DNA of 64,000 bases from Amycolatopsis lurida (GTDB lineage: Bacteria > Actinomycetota > Actinomycetes > Mycobacteriales > Pseudonocardiaceae). Of the stretch, positions 40,328 through 48,465 are shown one piece after another (within the stretch, counting starts at the first letter, position 1; each line of letters starts with the position of its first letter). Where the stretch lies: contig NZ_FNTA01000004.1 of NCBI RefSeq assembly GCF_900105055.1, positions 7,347,501 through 7,411,500 of the forward strand. The letters are read 5' to 3'. The notes beneath the pieces are model-generated. The model did not search any database. It was not told the DNA's origin and saw nothing but the letters and a program-made list of their open reading frames with translations. The translations under genes were made by a program, and so were the position numbers.

Positions 40328-41482
40328 ATGAAACGAACTTCAGTGGTCATCGCCGCGGTGTGCGCGGCAACGCTCGTTTCCCCGGCCGTCGCCTCCGCGA
40401 CGCCACAGCTGCAGCGGACACTGCAGCGCGACGCCGACACGCTCGTGGCGAACGGTTCACCCGGTGCGCTCGTGGAGGTCAGCACGGCCAGGGACAGCGT
40501 GAAGGTGCGCAGCGGCCACGGCGATCTGCGGACCCGGACCCCGGTGCCGTGGGACGGGCATTTCCGGATCGCGAGTTTCAGCAAGACGTTCCTGTCCGCG
40601 ACGATGCTCCAGCTCGTCGGAGAGGGGCGCCTTTCCTTGGAGGACAAGGTGGACCGGTGGCTGCCGGGGGTGGTGAGCGGGAACGGCAACGACGGCAGGG
40701 CCATCACCGTCCGGCAGCTGCTGCAGCACACCAGCGGGCTGCACGACTACATGGCGGAACTCGATCTCTTCACCGAGAAGGGCTTTCTGCGTCACCGGTT
40801 CGACGAGCTCAGCGCGTCCGAGGCGGTGAAGCTGGCGGTCGGCAAGCCGCCGGCGTTCGAGCCAGGGAAGAGCTGGGGCTACTCCAACACCAACTACGTG
40901 CTCGCCGGGATGATCACCGAGAAGGTGACCGGCCGGGACTGGCGGCAGGAGATCATCGACCGGATCGTCCGTCCGCTGAACCTGCGCGAGACCACCCTGC
41001 CGCACACGTCGCCGTTCATCCCGGCCCCGCACGCGCGAGGGTACGACCGGTTCGTCGTCGAGGGCTCGAATCCGCCGCGGCTCGGGCGACGGGTGGACGT
41101 GACATTGATGAACCCGTCGATGGGCGGGGGAGCGGACGGATCGATCAACAGCACCACCGAGGACGGCAACAAGTTCCTTCGGGCGCTGCTGGGCGGCAAG
41201 GTGCTCCCGCCGTCGATGCTGGCCGAGATGAAGAAGACGGTGCCCGCGCCGGGACTCGGCGCGTACGGGCTCGGCCTGGTGAAGTCGACCGTTTCCTGTG
41301 GTGACTACTGGGGTCACGGCGGCGCGTTGCCCGGCTATCTGACGGGGAACGGCGTGACCGAGGACGGCAAGCGCAGCGTGATGGTTTCGCTGAACACGCT
41401 CACGCCGTTCCACCCCGGTGCCGAACCGCCGGCGGGCAACCCGCTGGACCCGGTGATCGACCACGCCCTCTGCGGCCGCTGA
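40328..41482 (+). CDS. Secreted serine hydrolase (beta-lactamase/DD-peptidase-like)
   Basis: A 384-residue protein starting at ATG 40328, with a Sec signal (MKRTSVVIAAVCAATLVSPA, cleavage near ASA). The active-site set of class C-type penicillin-recognising enzymes is present: nucleophile in ASFSKTF (SxxK), YSNTN (YxN) and WGHGGALPGY (HxG). The family includes R61-type D-alanyl-D-alanine carboxypeptidases, esterases and peptidases of the cell envelope. The sequence resembles the R61 group more than true beta-lactamases. It follows a long palindrome and is the only gene between two of them. Confidence 0.88.
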   Translation: MKRTSVVIAAVCAATLVSPAVASATPQLQRTLQRDADTLVANGSPGALVEVSTARDSVKVRSGHGDLRTRTPVPWDGHFRIASFSKTFLSATMLQLVGEGRLSLEDKVDRWLPGVVSGNGNDGRAITVRQLLQHTSGLHDYMAELDLFTEKGFLRHRFDELSASEAVKLAVGKPPAFEPGKSWGYSNTNYVLAGMITEKVTGRDWRQEIIDRIVRPLNLRETTLPHTSPFIPAPHARGYDRFVVEGSNPPRLGRRVDVTLMNPSMGGGADGSINSTTEDGNKFLRALLGGKVLPPSMLAEMKKTVPAPGLGAYGLGLVKSTVSCGDYWGHGGALPGYLTGNGVTEDGKRSVMVSLNTLTPFHPGAEPPAGNPLDPVIDHALCGR

Positions 41483-41486
41483 CCCG

Positions 41487-41534
41487 CCTCGTGAGTGGTA
41501 AGGACGGTTCTAACCGTCCTTACCACTCACGAGG
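41487..41534. repeat. GTGAGTG-type perfect hairpin, copy 4
   Basis: Perfect 23-bp arms (41487-41509 and 41512-41534) flank a 2-nt CT loop. The arm is CCTCGTGAGTGGTAAG then GACGGTT, nearly identical to copy 1 at 5613-5658. It begins 5 bp after the serine hydrolase stop codon. Confidence 0.78.
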
Positions 41535-41553
41535 TTCAGCACCGGCGTTTTCC

Positions 41554-41595
41554 CGTGATCAGACGGACGACACGCGTGATCAGACGGCCGACACC
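41554..41595 (+). repeat. Two tandem 21-bp repeats
   Basis: CGTGATCAGACGGACGACACG (41554-41574) is followed directly by a copy with two changes (41575-41595), the unit reading CGTGATCAGACGGCCGACAC. It lies between copy 4 of the hairpin family and the end of the LysR gene. A single arm fragment of the 15080-15134 hairpin follows at 41629-41643. No function is evident. Confidence 0.6.
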
Positions 41596-41661
41596 CGTCC
41601 AGTCACGCGAAACCGCCGTCCGTGCACCGAGGCCTTCACGGACTGGGGCCGTCCTCGCCGC

Positions 41662-42576
41662 TCAAGAGCCCCAAGTACGCGCGGCCTCCACCAGGGCCGT
41701 GACGCATTCCGCGACAGCGGGCCGTGTTTCCCCCTGCGGCTGCACGGCGTAGAGCTGCCGATGCAGTACCGGTTCGAGCGGGGCGCACACCACGGTCGGC
41801 GGCGCGATCGTGGTGGCCATGCCCGGCACCAGCGTGACGGCGCCGAGCCCGGCGACGACGGCGAACTGGGTGCCGAATCCGCTGACCGTATGCCGCACGA
41901 TCGGTTCGATCCCGCGTTCGCGCAGTGTCTGGCGGATCCAGGCGTTCGCCAGCGTCGGCCGGGCCCAGGCGACCCAGATCTCGTCCGCGAGGTCTCCGGC
42001 GCGCACCGAATCCGCGCCGGCCAGCGGATGCCCGGCCGGGAGCACGATCATCGCCGAGTCGTCGCGCAGTTCGGTCCAGCGGGTCGCGGGTGGCCGGGTG
42101 AGCGGCAGGTTCTCCCAGCTCTCGACGACCACGACGTCGAAGACCCCGTCGGCCAGCGCGGGAAGGGCGACTTCGGGTTCGACCTCGTGCAGCCGCGCCT
42201 CGATGCCGGGGTGATGGACGGCGAGGCCAGTGAGCGCCGGTGCGATGAACGTATGCACCCCGGAGGGGATGGCGCCGATCTCGACCACACCGGTCGTCTC
42301 CCCGGTGAGGGAGTCCAGATCCGCGCGAGCGGCGCGGAGTTCGGCGAGCACCCGGTCCGAGCGCTGCGCCAGCAGCAGCCCCGCCGGGGTCAGCCGCACG
42401 CCGCGCCCGTGCCGGACGAGGAGCCCGGTGCCCGCCTCCCGTTCCAGCTTGGTCAGCTGCTGGGAGATCGCCGACGGTGTCACGTGCAGCAGCTCGGCCG
42501 CCGCGGCGAGCGATCCCCGCCGCCACACGGCGTGCAGCATCCGCAGCCGTTCCACATTGGACAGATCACCACTCAT
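41662..42576 (-). CDS. LysR-family transcriptional regulator
   Basis: A 304-residue regulator: NVERLRMLHAVWRRGSLAAA, AELLHVTPSAISQQLTKLER and EAGTGLLVRHGRGVRLTPAG form the winged helix; the effector domain follows (VVEIGAIPSGVHTFIAPALT). It is divergent from an EamA/DMT-type exporter across 72 bp that contain a dyad, the common layout for LysR proteins that control small-metabolite exporters. Confidence 0.92.
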   Translation of the reverse strand: MSGDLSNVERLRMLHAVWRRGSLAAAAELLHVTPSAISQQLTKLEREAGTGLLVRHGRGVRLTPAGLLLAQRSDRVLAELRAARADLDSLTGETTGVVEIGAIPSGVHTFIAPALTGLAVHHPGIEARLHEVEPEVALPALADGVFDVVVVESWENLPLTRPPATRWTELRDDSAMIVLPAGHPLAGADSVRAGDLADEIWVAWARPTLANAWIRQTLRERGIEPIVRHTVSGFGTQFAVVAGLGAVTLVPGMATTIAPPTVVCAPLEPVLHRQLYAVQPQGETRPAVAECVTALVEAARTWGS

Positions 42577-42586
42577 TAGCCGAGCT

Positions 42587-42601
42587 TAACCCTCGTGGTT
42601 A
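42587..42601. promoter_or_regulatory. LysR-type dyad between LysR and EamA genes
   Basis: TAACC-CTCGT-GGTTA at 42587-42601 lies in the 72-bp gap, 10 bp from the LysR start. The 5-bp arms with 5-bp spacer fit a T-N11-A site. Confidence 0.5.
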
Positions 42602-42648
42602 GAGGATCTCGCTGGTCCTGCCCGCCGCCGTGCGGTCGAATCGAAGGC

Positions 42649-43617
42649 ATGCGGCACATCAGGTTCTTCGTCGATCCGAGGGCGCAAGGAGTCCTCGGCG
42701 CCCTCGCGATCGCCCTGTCCGCCCCGCTCGTCGCCTTGTCCGGGGTCAGCTCGACGACGGCGACGTTCTTCCGTTGCCTGTTCGCTTTGCCGATCCTGGT
42801 GATCTTGGCGCGTTGCGGAGAACGGGGACACCGCCCCGCTCCGGCCGCGCGGCGACGCCACGTCCTGGCGGGCGTCCTCCTCGGGATCGACATGGTGCTG
42901 TGGAGCGAGGCGATCCTCTCCGTCGGCGCGGGCGTCGCCACGGCACTGGTCAACGTCCAGGTCGTCCTCGTCCCCCTGGCCGGCCTGCTGTGGTTCGGCG
43001 AGCGGCCGCCGCGATCGTTCTGGCTGTCCATCCCGGTGATGCTGGCGGGGACCGCGCTGGCCGGTGGGCTGGCGGACGGCGGTGCCGCGGGCAGCGATCC
43101 TTGGTACGGCACCGTCATGGCGGTCCTGGCGGGGGTCGCGTACGCCGGTTACCTGATCCTGTTGCGCCGCGCCGGAACCGACGGCGGCGGACGGACGACG
43201 ATGCTCGCCACGGCGACCGCGGCGTCGGCGAGCGTGGGTGGCCTTTCGGGCCTGTTCGCCGGAAACCTCGACGTCACACCGCCGGTTTCGGCGTTGCTGT
43301 GGCTGTTCGTGCTGGCCGTGACCGGGCAGGTGCTCGGCTGGCTCCCGATCGGCAAGGCCCTGTCCGCCCTGCCCTCGAGCGGCGGGTCCGCCGTGCTGAT
43401 GCTGCAACCCGCCGCCGCGATCCTGTTCGGTGCCGCCCTGCTCGGCCAGTGGCCGACCCCGCTGCAACTGGCGGGGTGCGCGCTCGTCGTCGCCGCGGTG
43501 GGCGCCGTTTCGTTCCTCGGCGGCCGGTCGTCAGGGAACCACCAGCACCGGCCAGTGCCCGGCCCTGATGAGCTTGGTCGCGACCGACCCCGCGAACCGG
43601 TGACCGGCCTTCTGTGA
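42649..43617 (+). CDS. EamA/DMT-superfamily transporter
   Basis: A 322-residue protein with about ten transmembrane helices in two repeated halves: GALAIALSAPLVALSGVSST with TATFFRCLFALPILVILARC, and later MAVLAGVAYAGYLILLRRAG with SALPSSGGSAVLMLQPAAAI. The conserved R of the TATFFRCLFALP segment and GERPPRSFWL are typical EamA. Members export amino acids, nucleobases or metabolites. The last 30 residues (GGRSSGNHQHRPVPGPDELG and on) are hydrophilic and run 87 bp into the converging universal stress gene. They are not family-like and suggest loss of an earlier stop codon. Confidence 0.88.
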   Translation: MRHIRFFVDPRAQGVLGALAIALSAPLVALSGVSSTTATFFRCLFALPILVILARCGERGHRPAPAARRRHVLAGVLLGIDMVLWSEAILSVGAGVATALVNVQVVLVPLAGLLWFGERPPRSFWLSIPVMLAGTALAGGLADGGAAGSDPWYGTVMAVLAGVAYAGYLILLRRAGTDGGGRTTMLATATAASASVGGLSGLFAGNLDVTPPVSALLWLFVLAVTGQVLGWLPIGKALSALPSSGGSAVLMLQPAAAILFGAALLGQWPTPLQLAGCALVVAAVGAVSFLGGRSSGNHQHRPVPGPDELGRDRPREPVTGLL

Positions 43618-43992
43618 GGCGCCGACCACGACGGTGTCGACCTGGCTGCGGTCGGCGGTGTCGCGGAGCGCGGTGTACGGATCGCCGTAGGTCTTCAGGA
43701 AGCTGACTGGCACCTCCAGTTCCTCGGCGGCTTCGCGGATCTGCTCGCGGATCTCCGCGTAGAGCTGCACTGCCGTGTCGTGTTCCATCGTCGCCGCGAC
43801 CGCGGGACCGAGTGCCGGACGGCAGACGAAGGCGACGATCAGCCTGCCGCCCTCGCGTCGCGCCATGCCGAAGGCGAAGGCGGCCGCCCGCATCGCCGTG
43901 TCGGAGCCGTCGACCCCGGCCAGGATGGCCCGCCCCGTGTGGTGCCGGGGCGGGCCGAAACGCTCCACAGTGGACTCGAAGGCGCCGGTCAT
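43531..43992 (-). CDS. Universal stress protein (UspA family)
   Basis: A 153-residue protein starting at ATG 43992 (GTG 43995 is also possible). AILAGVDGSDTAMRAAAFAF opens the domain. The ATP-binding end reads VDTVVVGASQKAGHRFAGSV followed by ATKLIRAGHWPVLVVP, the G-x-x-G-x9-G-S/T pattern. Single-domain Usp proteins bind ATP and help survival under stress. It overlaps the tail of the converging EamA gene and lies 7 bp from the end of the drug exporter gene. Confidence 0.88.
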   Translation of the reverse strand: MTGAFESTVERFGPPRHHTGRAILAGVDGSDTAMRAAAFAFGMARREGGRLIVAFVCRPALGPAVAATMEHDTAVQLYAEIREQIREAAEELEVPVSFLKTYGDPYTALRDTADRSQVDTVVVGASQKAGHRFAGSVATKLIRAGHWPVLVVP

Positions 43993-43999
43993 CACGCGC

Positions 44000-45574
44000 C
44001 TACCTGACGACCGCGTCGGACGCCGGGGCTTCTTCCGTGTCCACGTCGAGCGTGGTGCGCAGGGTGAGCGGCTTGAGCAGCAGCGCCGCGATCACGCCCA
44101 CGACACCCACCGCCGCGGAGATCAGGAAGATGTGCGCGGTCGCGTCGCCGTACACGGTGTGCACGATCGTCTGGACCTCCGGCGGCAGCGCCTTGAGGTT
44201 GAGCGCGCTGACGCTGCCCGTCGACGCCTGGCCCGCCGGCACGTGCAGCGCGGTGGACAGGTCGGCGGTGACCCGGTTCGCGAGCACCGCGCCCAGCACC
44301 GAGACCCCGATGGTGCCGCCGAGTGACCGGAAGAACGTGACCGAGGCGCTGGCCGCGCCCAGATCCCGCAACGGCACGGTGTTCTGCACGGCGAGCACGA
44401 GGTTCTGCATCGTCATGCCGACACCGATGCCGACGATCGCCATCGCGACACCGACCAGCCACAGCGGCGAGGCGTGGTCGACGGTGCCCAGCCCGAGGAA
44501 CCCGATCACCAGGGTGATCGTGCCCGCCACGATGTACGGCTTCATCCGTCCGGTGCGGCTGATCAGGCGCCCGGACACGGTCGAGGAGACGAGCACGCCG
44601 CCCATCAGCGGAATGGTCAGCAGACCGGCTTCGGTGGGTGAGTAGCCGCGGCCGACCTGGAAGTACTGGCCGAGGAACACCGCGCCGCCGAACATCGCCA
44701 TCCCGACCGCCAGGCTCGCGATGATCGCCAGCGCCGGGGTGCGCTGGGTGATGATGTGCAGCGGGACGACGGGTTCGCGGACCTTCCGTTCCACCACCAC
44801 GGCGAAGGCGAGAAGCACGGCGCCGCCCGCCACCATCACGGCCGTCTGCCACGACAGCCAGTCGAAGCTGTTGCCGACGAAGGAGACCCAGATCAGCAGG
44901 ACACTCACGCCCGCCGCGATCAGGCCCGCGCCGAGGTAGTCCACCTGGACGCCTTCCCGGCGCACGGTCTCCAGCTTCAGGGTCCGCTGCAGCACGATGA
45001 ACGCCGCCACCGCGATCGGCACGCCGACGAAGAAGCACCAGCGCCAGCCGAGCCACGGCACGTCCACGATCAGGCCGCCGAGCAGCGGGCCGCCGACGGT
45101 GGCGACCGCCATGACCGCGCCGAGGTAACCGTTGTAGCGGCCGCGTTCCCGCGGCGGGATGATCGCCGCGATCACCACCTGGACCAGCGCCTGGAGACCG
45201 CCGACGCCGATGCCCTGGAACGCGCGGGCGGCGATCAGCTGTTCGGTGTTCTGGCTGAATCCGCTGATCGTCGAACCGGCCACGAAGATCACGATCGCGA
45301 TCTGGACCAGCGTCTTCTTGTTGAACAGATCGGCGAGCTTGCCCCAGATCGGCGTGGTGGCCGTCGCCGCCAGCAGGGTGGCCGTGACCACCCACGTGTA
45401 CTGCGTCTGCGTGCCGTTCAGCGAGCCGATGATCAACGGCAGGGCGGTCGACACGACCGTCGAGCTGATCATCGCCACGAGCAGCGCGAGCAGCAGACCG
45501 GACAGCGATTCGAGCACCTGGCGGTGCCCCATCGCCCCTGACGGTGCCTCCGCCGTCGTTCCCTCGGTCTTCAT
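44000..45574 (-). CDS. MFS drug exporter, DHA2 family
   Basis: A 524-residue 14-helix exporter. LLLALLVAMISSTVVSTALP, TPIWGKLADLFNKKTLVQIA (motif A), and ARAFQGIGVGGLQALVQVVI lead into MAVATVGGPLLGGLIV (motif C). ATG 45574 behind AAAGGAC is preferred, as the alternative ATG 45604 lies beside the operator. It is divergent from a TetR gene and closely resembles the QacA/EmrB-type tetracenomycin and multidrug exporters of actinomycetes. A long periplasmic loop near the C-terminus is present, as in that group. Confidence 0.9.
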   Translation of the reverse strand: MKTEGTTAEAPSGAMGHRQVLESLSGLLLALLVAMISSTVVSTALPLIIGSLNGTQTQYTWVVTATLLAATATTPIWGKLADLFNKKTLVQIAIVIFVAGSTISGFSQNTEQLIAARAFQGIGVGGLQALVQVVIAAIIPPRERGRYNGYLGAVMAVATVGGPLLGGLIVDVPWLGWRWCFFVGVPIAVAAFIVLQRTLKLETVRREGVQVDYLGAGLIAAGVSVLLIWVSFVGNSFDWLSWQTAVMVAGGAVLLAFAVVVERKVREPVVPLHIITQRTPALAIIASLAVGMAMFGGAVFLGQYFQVGRGYSPTEAGLLTIPLMGGVLVSSTVSGRLISRTGRMKPYIVAGTITLVIGFLGLGTVDHASPLWLVGVAMAIVGIGVGMTMQNLVLAVQNTVPLRDLGAASASVTFFRSLGGTIGVSVLGAVLANRVTADLSTALHVPAGQASTGSVSALNLKALPPEVQTIVHTVYGDATAHIFLISAAVGVVGVIAALLLKPLTLRTTLDVDTEEAPASDAVVR

Positions 45575-45604
45575 GGCGTCCTTTCGAGCGGCATTGTTGC
45601 TCAT

Positions 45605-45620
45605 TGTGCAAACTTGCGCA
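45605..45620. promoter_or_regulatory. TetR operator between exporter and TetR genes
   Basis: TGTGCAA-AC-TTGCGCA at 45605-45620 is an inverted repeat with one mismatch in the 80-bp divergent gap. It probably binds the TetR protein encoded 35 bp downstream. Confidence 0.6.
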
Positions 45621-45654
45621 GTGAGAACTTTATTCCCCTCGCTACGCTGTCCTG

Positions 45655-46236
45655 GTGGACACCCTCGACACGCTGCGCACCCGCAAGAAGGCGGCGACGC
45701 GGCAATCGCTGCACGAGGCCGCGCTCCGGCTGGCGATGGAGCACGGGCTGGACGGCGTGACCGTCGAGGACATCGCCGACGCGGTGGGCGTGTCCCGCCG
45801 GACGTTCTCGAACTACTTCGCGAACAAAGAGGACGCGATCCTGCACGCCGACCGCGAGCGCACCGGGCTGCTGGTGACGCTGGTCGAAGGCAGACCGCCG
45901 GGCGAGAAGCCCTGGCAGGCGCTGCGGGCGGCGAGCCGGGAGCTGTACCGCGCGCATCCCGTTCCCGACCGTGATTGGGTGGCGCAGTTACGGCTGCTGC
46001 GGCGGCATCCGTCGTTGCTCGCGCGGCAGGCGGGCGATCAGTTCGCCCTCGAACGCGACCTGATCGCGGTGCTGCTCGCCAGGGGGCACGGCCTCGAGCA
46101 GGAGATGGCCAGGCTCACCGCGGCGACCTTCCTGGCCACGTTGCGGACGGGGAACATCCTGTGGCTGGAAGGTCCGGAAGAACAGCCGCTTCCCGAGTTG
46201 GTCGACCGGTTGCTCGGCCGCGTTCAGCTCCGGTGA
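45655..46236 (+). CDS. TetR-family regulator of the drug exporter
   Basis: A 193-residue TetR protein starting at GTG 45655. TRKKAATRQSLHEAALRLAM and VEDIADAVGVSRRTFSNYFA form the DNA-binding domain; NKEDAILHADRERTGLLVTL begins the effector part. The SRRTFSNYFANKEDA segment is typical of regulators beside MFS exporters in actinomycetes. It probably represses the adjacent exporter until a drug ligand binds. Confidence 0.92.
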   Translation: MDTLDTLRTRKKAATRQSLHEAALRLAMEHGLDGVTVEDIADAVGVSRRTFSNYFANKEDAILHADRERTGLLVTLVEGRPPGEKPWQALRAASRELYRAHPVPDRDWVAQLRLLRRHPSLLARQAGDQFALERDLIAVLLARGHGLEQEMARLTAATFLATLRTGNILWLEGPEEQPLPELVDRLLGRVQLR

Positions 46237-46249
46237 CCGAGGGCATACG

Positions 46250-46394
46250 CAACGCGGCCAAGGCTGGTCCGAGGCGATGGCCCACGGCATGGTCGACATG
46301 ATGCTCGCCAAGGAGGCGGGCGTCGACGACGCCGACGACCTTCCGTCAGTGGTGTGAAGAAGTGCTCAAGCCGGCGGTCGGCTCGGTACGCTGA
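46250..46394 (+). pseudogene. C-terminal remnant of NmrA-like NAD(P)-binding protein
   Basis: Two frames carry family-like sequence: GWSEAMAHGMVDMMLAKEAG then VDDADD, and after a shift near 46335, TTFRQWCEEVLKPAVGSVR and a stop at 46392-46394. The TTFRQWCExVLKPAV ending is characteristic of NmrA-like SDR proteins (quinone-oxidoreductase-like). The upstream 200 residues are missing. The remnant overlaps the 3' end of the glycosyltransferase gene on the other strand. Confidence 0.65.
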
Positions 46395-47601
46395 CGGTGT
46401 CCAAGAGCAGTTTCGCGGCCACCGTGGCCCCGTCGGTCCGGATCGTGTCCGCCACGGCCTTCGCCCGCGCGCCGGTCTCGGGGGACAGGGCGGCGGCGAG
46501 CGCGGCCGTCAGGGACTCGCCGGTCGGAGCCGGATCCTGGTGCGCCACGCCGATTCCCAGTTCCGCCACCCGCTCGGCCCAGTACGGCTGATCCGCGATC
46601 CGCGGGACGACCACCTGGGGCACGCCCGCCCGGGAAGCCGTCGTCGTGGTGCCCGCACCGCCGTGGTGCACGACGGCGGCCACCCGGCGGAAGAGCGCTT
46701 GCTGATTGACCTCCCCCACGACGAAACAGTCACCGGCGTCGTCGATCGAGGTCAAACCCGCCCAGCCGCGGGCGAGCAGGATCCGCCGTCCCAGCGCGCG
46801 GGCGGACTCGATGGCCACCCGTGCGATGTCCTTCGGCGCGTACGCGGCCATGCTGCCGAAACCCACGTACACCGGCGGCTCACCCGATTCGAGGAACTTC
46901 TCCAGTTCTGCGGGGAGCGCACGGTCGTCGGGCTGGATCCATGCTCCCGTCTGGACGATGTCGAGATCCGTCATTCCCGCCGACGGGCACAGAACCTCGT
47001 CCGCCGCCAGCCAGGGGGTGCCGGTGAAGACGTGATCGCGGACGTTCTCCACCGGCGGCAGCCCGATCGCCACCCGGTGCTCGTTGAGCGCACCGCCGTA
47101 CAGGGCATCGACCCGTTCCGCGTCCTGCCGCCACAGCACCCGGTTGTCCGTCTCGCCTTCCGGGGACGGCGTACCCGGCCGGATCCCCGGGGCGAAGCGC
47201 CGCGACGGCAACCCGAAGATGTGGAAACACGCGTATACGTAAGGAATCCCCAGTTTCTCCGCCACGTCCCGCGCACCGGCGGGCAGCAGTCCGGTCGCCA
47301 GGATCGCGTCGCATCCTTCCTCCGCCGCCGCGGAAAGCGTTTCGAACCGGGCGGCGACCAGCGACGGCGCCAGCTTCAGCGCGTCTTCCCCCGTCGGCGG
47401 TTTCGGCCCGGCGACCACCGAGTGCACCGTCGGGCCGAGTGGTATCAGCGGCACCCCGGCCCGCTCCAGCAAGTTCACGAATTCCTCGTCCGGAGGCGCG
47501 CACACCAGCGCTTCCGCACCGAACTTCCGCAGTTCCACGGCGAGCCCCACCAGGGGTTCGACATCTCCGCGCGACCCCCATGTCGTCAGCAAAACACGCA
47601 C
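46366..47601 (-). CDS. GT1 glycosyltransferase, glycopeptide (Gtf) type
   Basis: A 411-residue GT-B enzyme starting at GTG 47599-47601 behind GGGAAG. VRVLLTTWGSRGDVEPLVGL at the start and VVHHGGAGTTTTASRAGVPQ with VVVPRIADQPYWAERVAELG near the end are near-signature for the vancomycin-group GtfA-E glycosyltransferases. The final RTDGATVAAKLLLDTVS is likewise shared. These transfer sugars to antibiotic aglycones. No peptide synthetase, oxygenase or sugar-synthesis gene is near, so it is an orphan. It may decorate a product made elsewhere or inactivate a macrolide or phenol. Confidence 0.9.
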   Translation of the reverse strand: MRVLLTTWGSRGDVEPLVGLAVELRKFGAEALVCAPPDEEFVNLLERAGVPLIPLGPTVHSVVAGPKPPTGEDALKLAPSLVAARFETLSAAAEEGCDAILATGLLPAGARDVAEKLGIPYVYACFHIFGLPSRRFAPGIRPGTPSPEGETDNRVLWRQDAERVDALYGGALNEHRVAIGLPPVENVRDHVFTGTPWLAADEVLCPSAGMTDLDIVQTGAWIQPDDRALPAELEKFLESGEPPVYVGFGSMAAYAPKDIARVAIESARALGRRILLARGWAGLTSIDDAGDCFVVGEVNQQALFRRVAAVVHHGGAGTTTTASRAGVPQVVVPRIADQPYWAERVAELGIGVAHQDPAPTGESLTAALAAALSPETGARAKAVADTIRTDGATVAAKLLLDTVSVPSRPPA

Positions 47602-47722
47602 TTCGCGACTTCCCTTCCCGCAGATCATGGCCTTCGGCGGGCAATTCTGGGGGACGACCCTGGTCTTGCCGCAAGCCCCCATGTCCGCTATAAGTTGAAG
47701 GGGGCGGGGAAAGGGTTCTCTT

Positions 47723-47739
47723 CCGTCCACTCTGGACGG
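47723..47739 (-). terminator. Small hairpin after the LuxR-type regulator
   Basis: CCGTCCA-CTC-TGGACGG at 47723-47739 lies 9 bp beyond the regulator's stop codon and upstream of the glycosyltransferase. It could end transcription of the regulator. Confidence 0.5.
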
Positions 47740-47747
47740 GGGTCCCG

Positions 47748-48413
47748 TCAGATCGAGCCGGTGCGCAACGCGAAGGCGACGGCGTGCGTGCGGTTGTGCA
47801 GGCCGTACCGGGACATCACCCGGTGAAGGACGTTCTTCACCGTGCTCTCCGAATAGGCGAGTTTGACCGCGATCTCTTCCGTGCCATGGCCGTCGGCCAG
47901 CAGGCGGAGGACTTCTCGTTCGCGATCGGACAGGCCGGACAACGCGAGACCGTTGGGCACCAGCAGGTCTTCCTGGATCCGTTCGAGCTGGGAGAGCAGG
48001 CTGCCCTGCAGGCGCGGCGGCAGGGCACCGGCGCCCTGGCTGACCGCGAGGATCGTCCGCACCAGGTGCTCGCCGTCGAGTTCGCGCCGCGGCAGCAACG
48101 CGGCCATCCCGCATTCGATCGCCGTCATCAGCACCTGGACCGGGAAATGGTCGGTGACGATCACGCATCTCGGTGGCGTCGCGAGTGACGACGCGGCGCG
48201 AACCTGGCGCAGGAAAGCGAAAACCCCGTCGCCGATCGAATCCCCGACCGTCACGATGACTTCGGCGGCCCCGAGGTCGGTGTCGGGCAGCACGTCCAGC
48301 CGATCGTCGGCGCCGAGGATGCTCGTCGTGCCGAGCCCGGCCAGCAGATCCGGTGCGTACACGGCGACTCTGACGCGCTCGGTCCTCCTGCTGATCTTCT
48401 CCCCGTGAATCAT
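47748..48413 (-). CDS. LuxR-type regulator with degenerate receiver, paralogue A
   Basis: A 221-residue protein. The N-terminal part VRVAVYAPDLLAGLGTTSIL resembles a receiver, but the acidic pocket and phospho-Asp are not evident (DTDLGAAEVIVTVGDS). The C-terminal helix-turn-helix is clear: LSGLSDREREVLRLLADGHG, TEEIAVKLAYSESTVKNVLH and RVMSRYGLHNRTHAVAFAL. Two similar proteins lie at 51577-52212 and 52219-52842. All share the unusual YSxxTVKN-x-x-x-x-x-x-x-x-LxNRxHxVAxAxR tail. It is upstream of the glycosyltransferase on the same strand, 146 bp apart. The regulatory input is unknown, probably not phosphorylation. Confidence 0.85.
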   Translation of the reverse strand: MIHGEKISRRTERVRVAVYAPDLLAGLGTTSILGADDRLDVLPDTDLGAAEVIVTVGDSIGDGVFAFLRQVRAASSLATPPRCVIVTDHFPVQVLMTAIECGMAALLPRRELDGEHLVRTILAVSQGAGALPPRLQGSLLSQLERIQEDLLVPNGLALSGLSDREREVLRLLADGHGTEEIAVKLAYSESTVKNVLHRVMSRYGLHNRTHAVAFALRTGSI

Positions 48414-48465
48414 GCGAAGTCCCCATCCGAAGCGCCAGCGTTAATAGCTATTGCGGTACTTAGAA

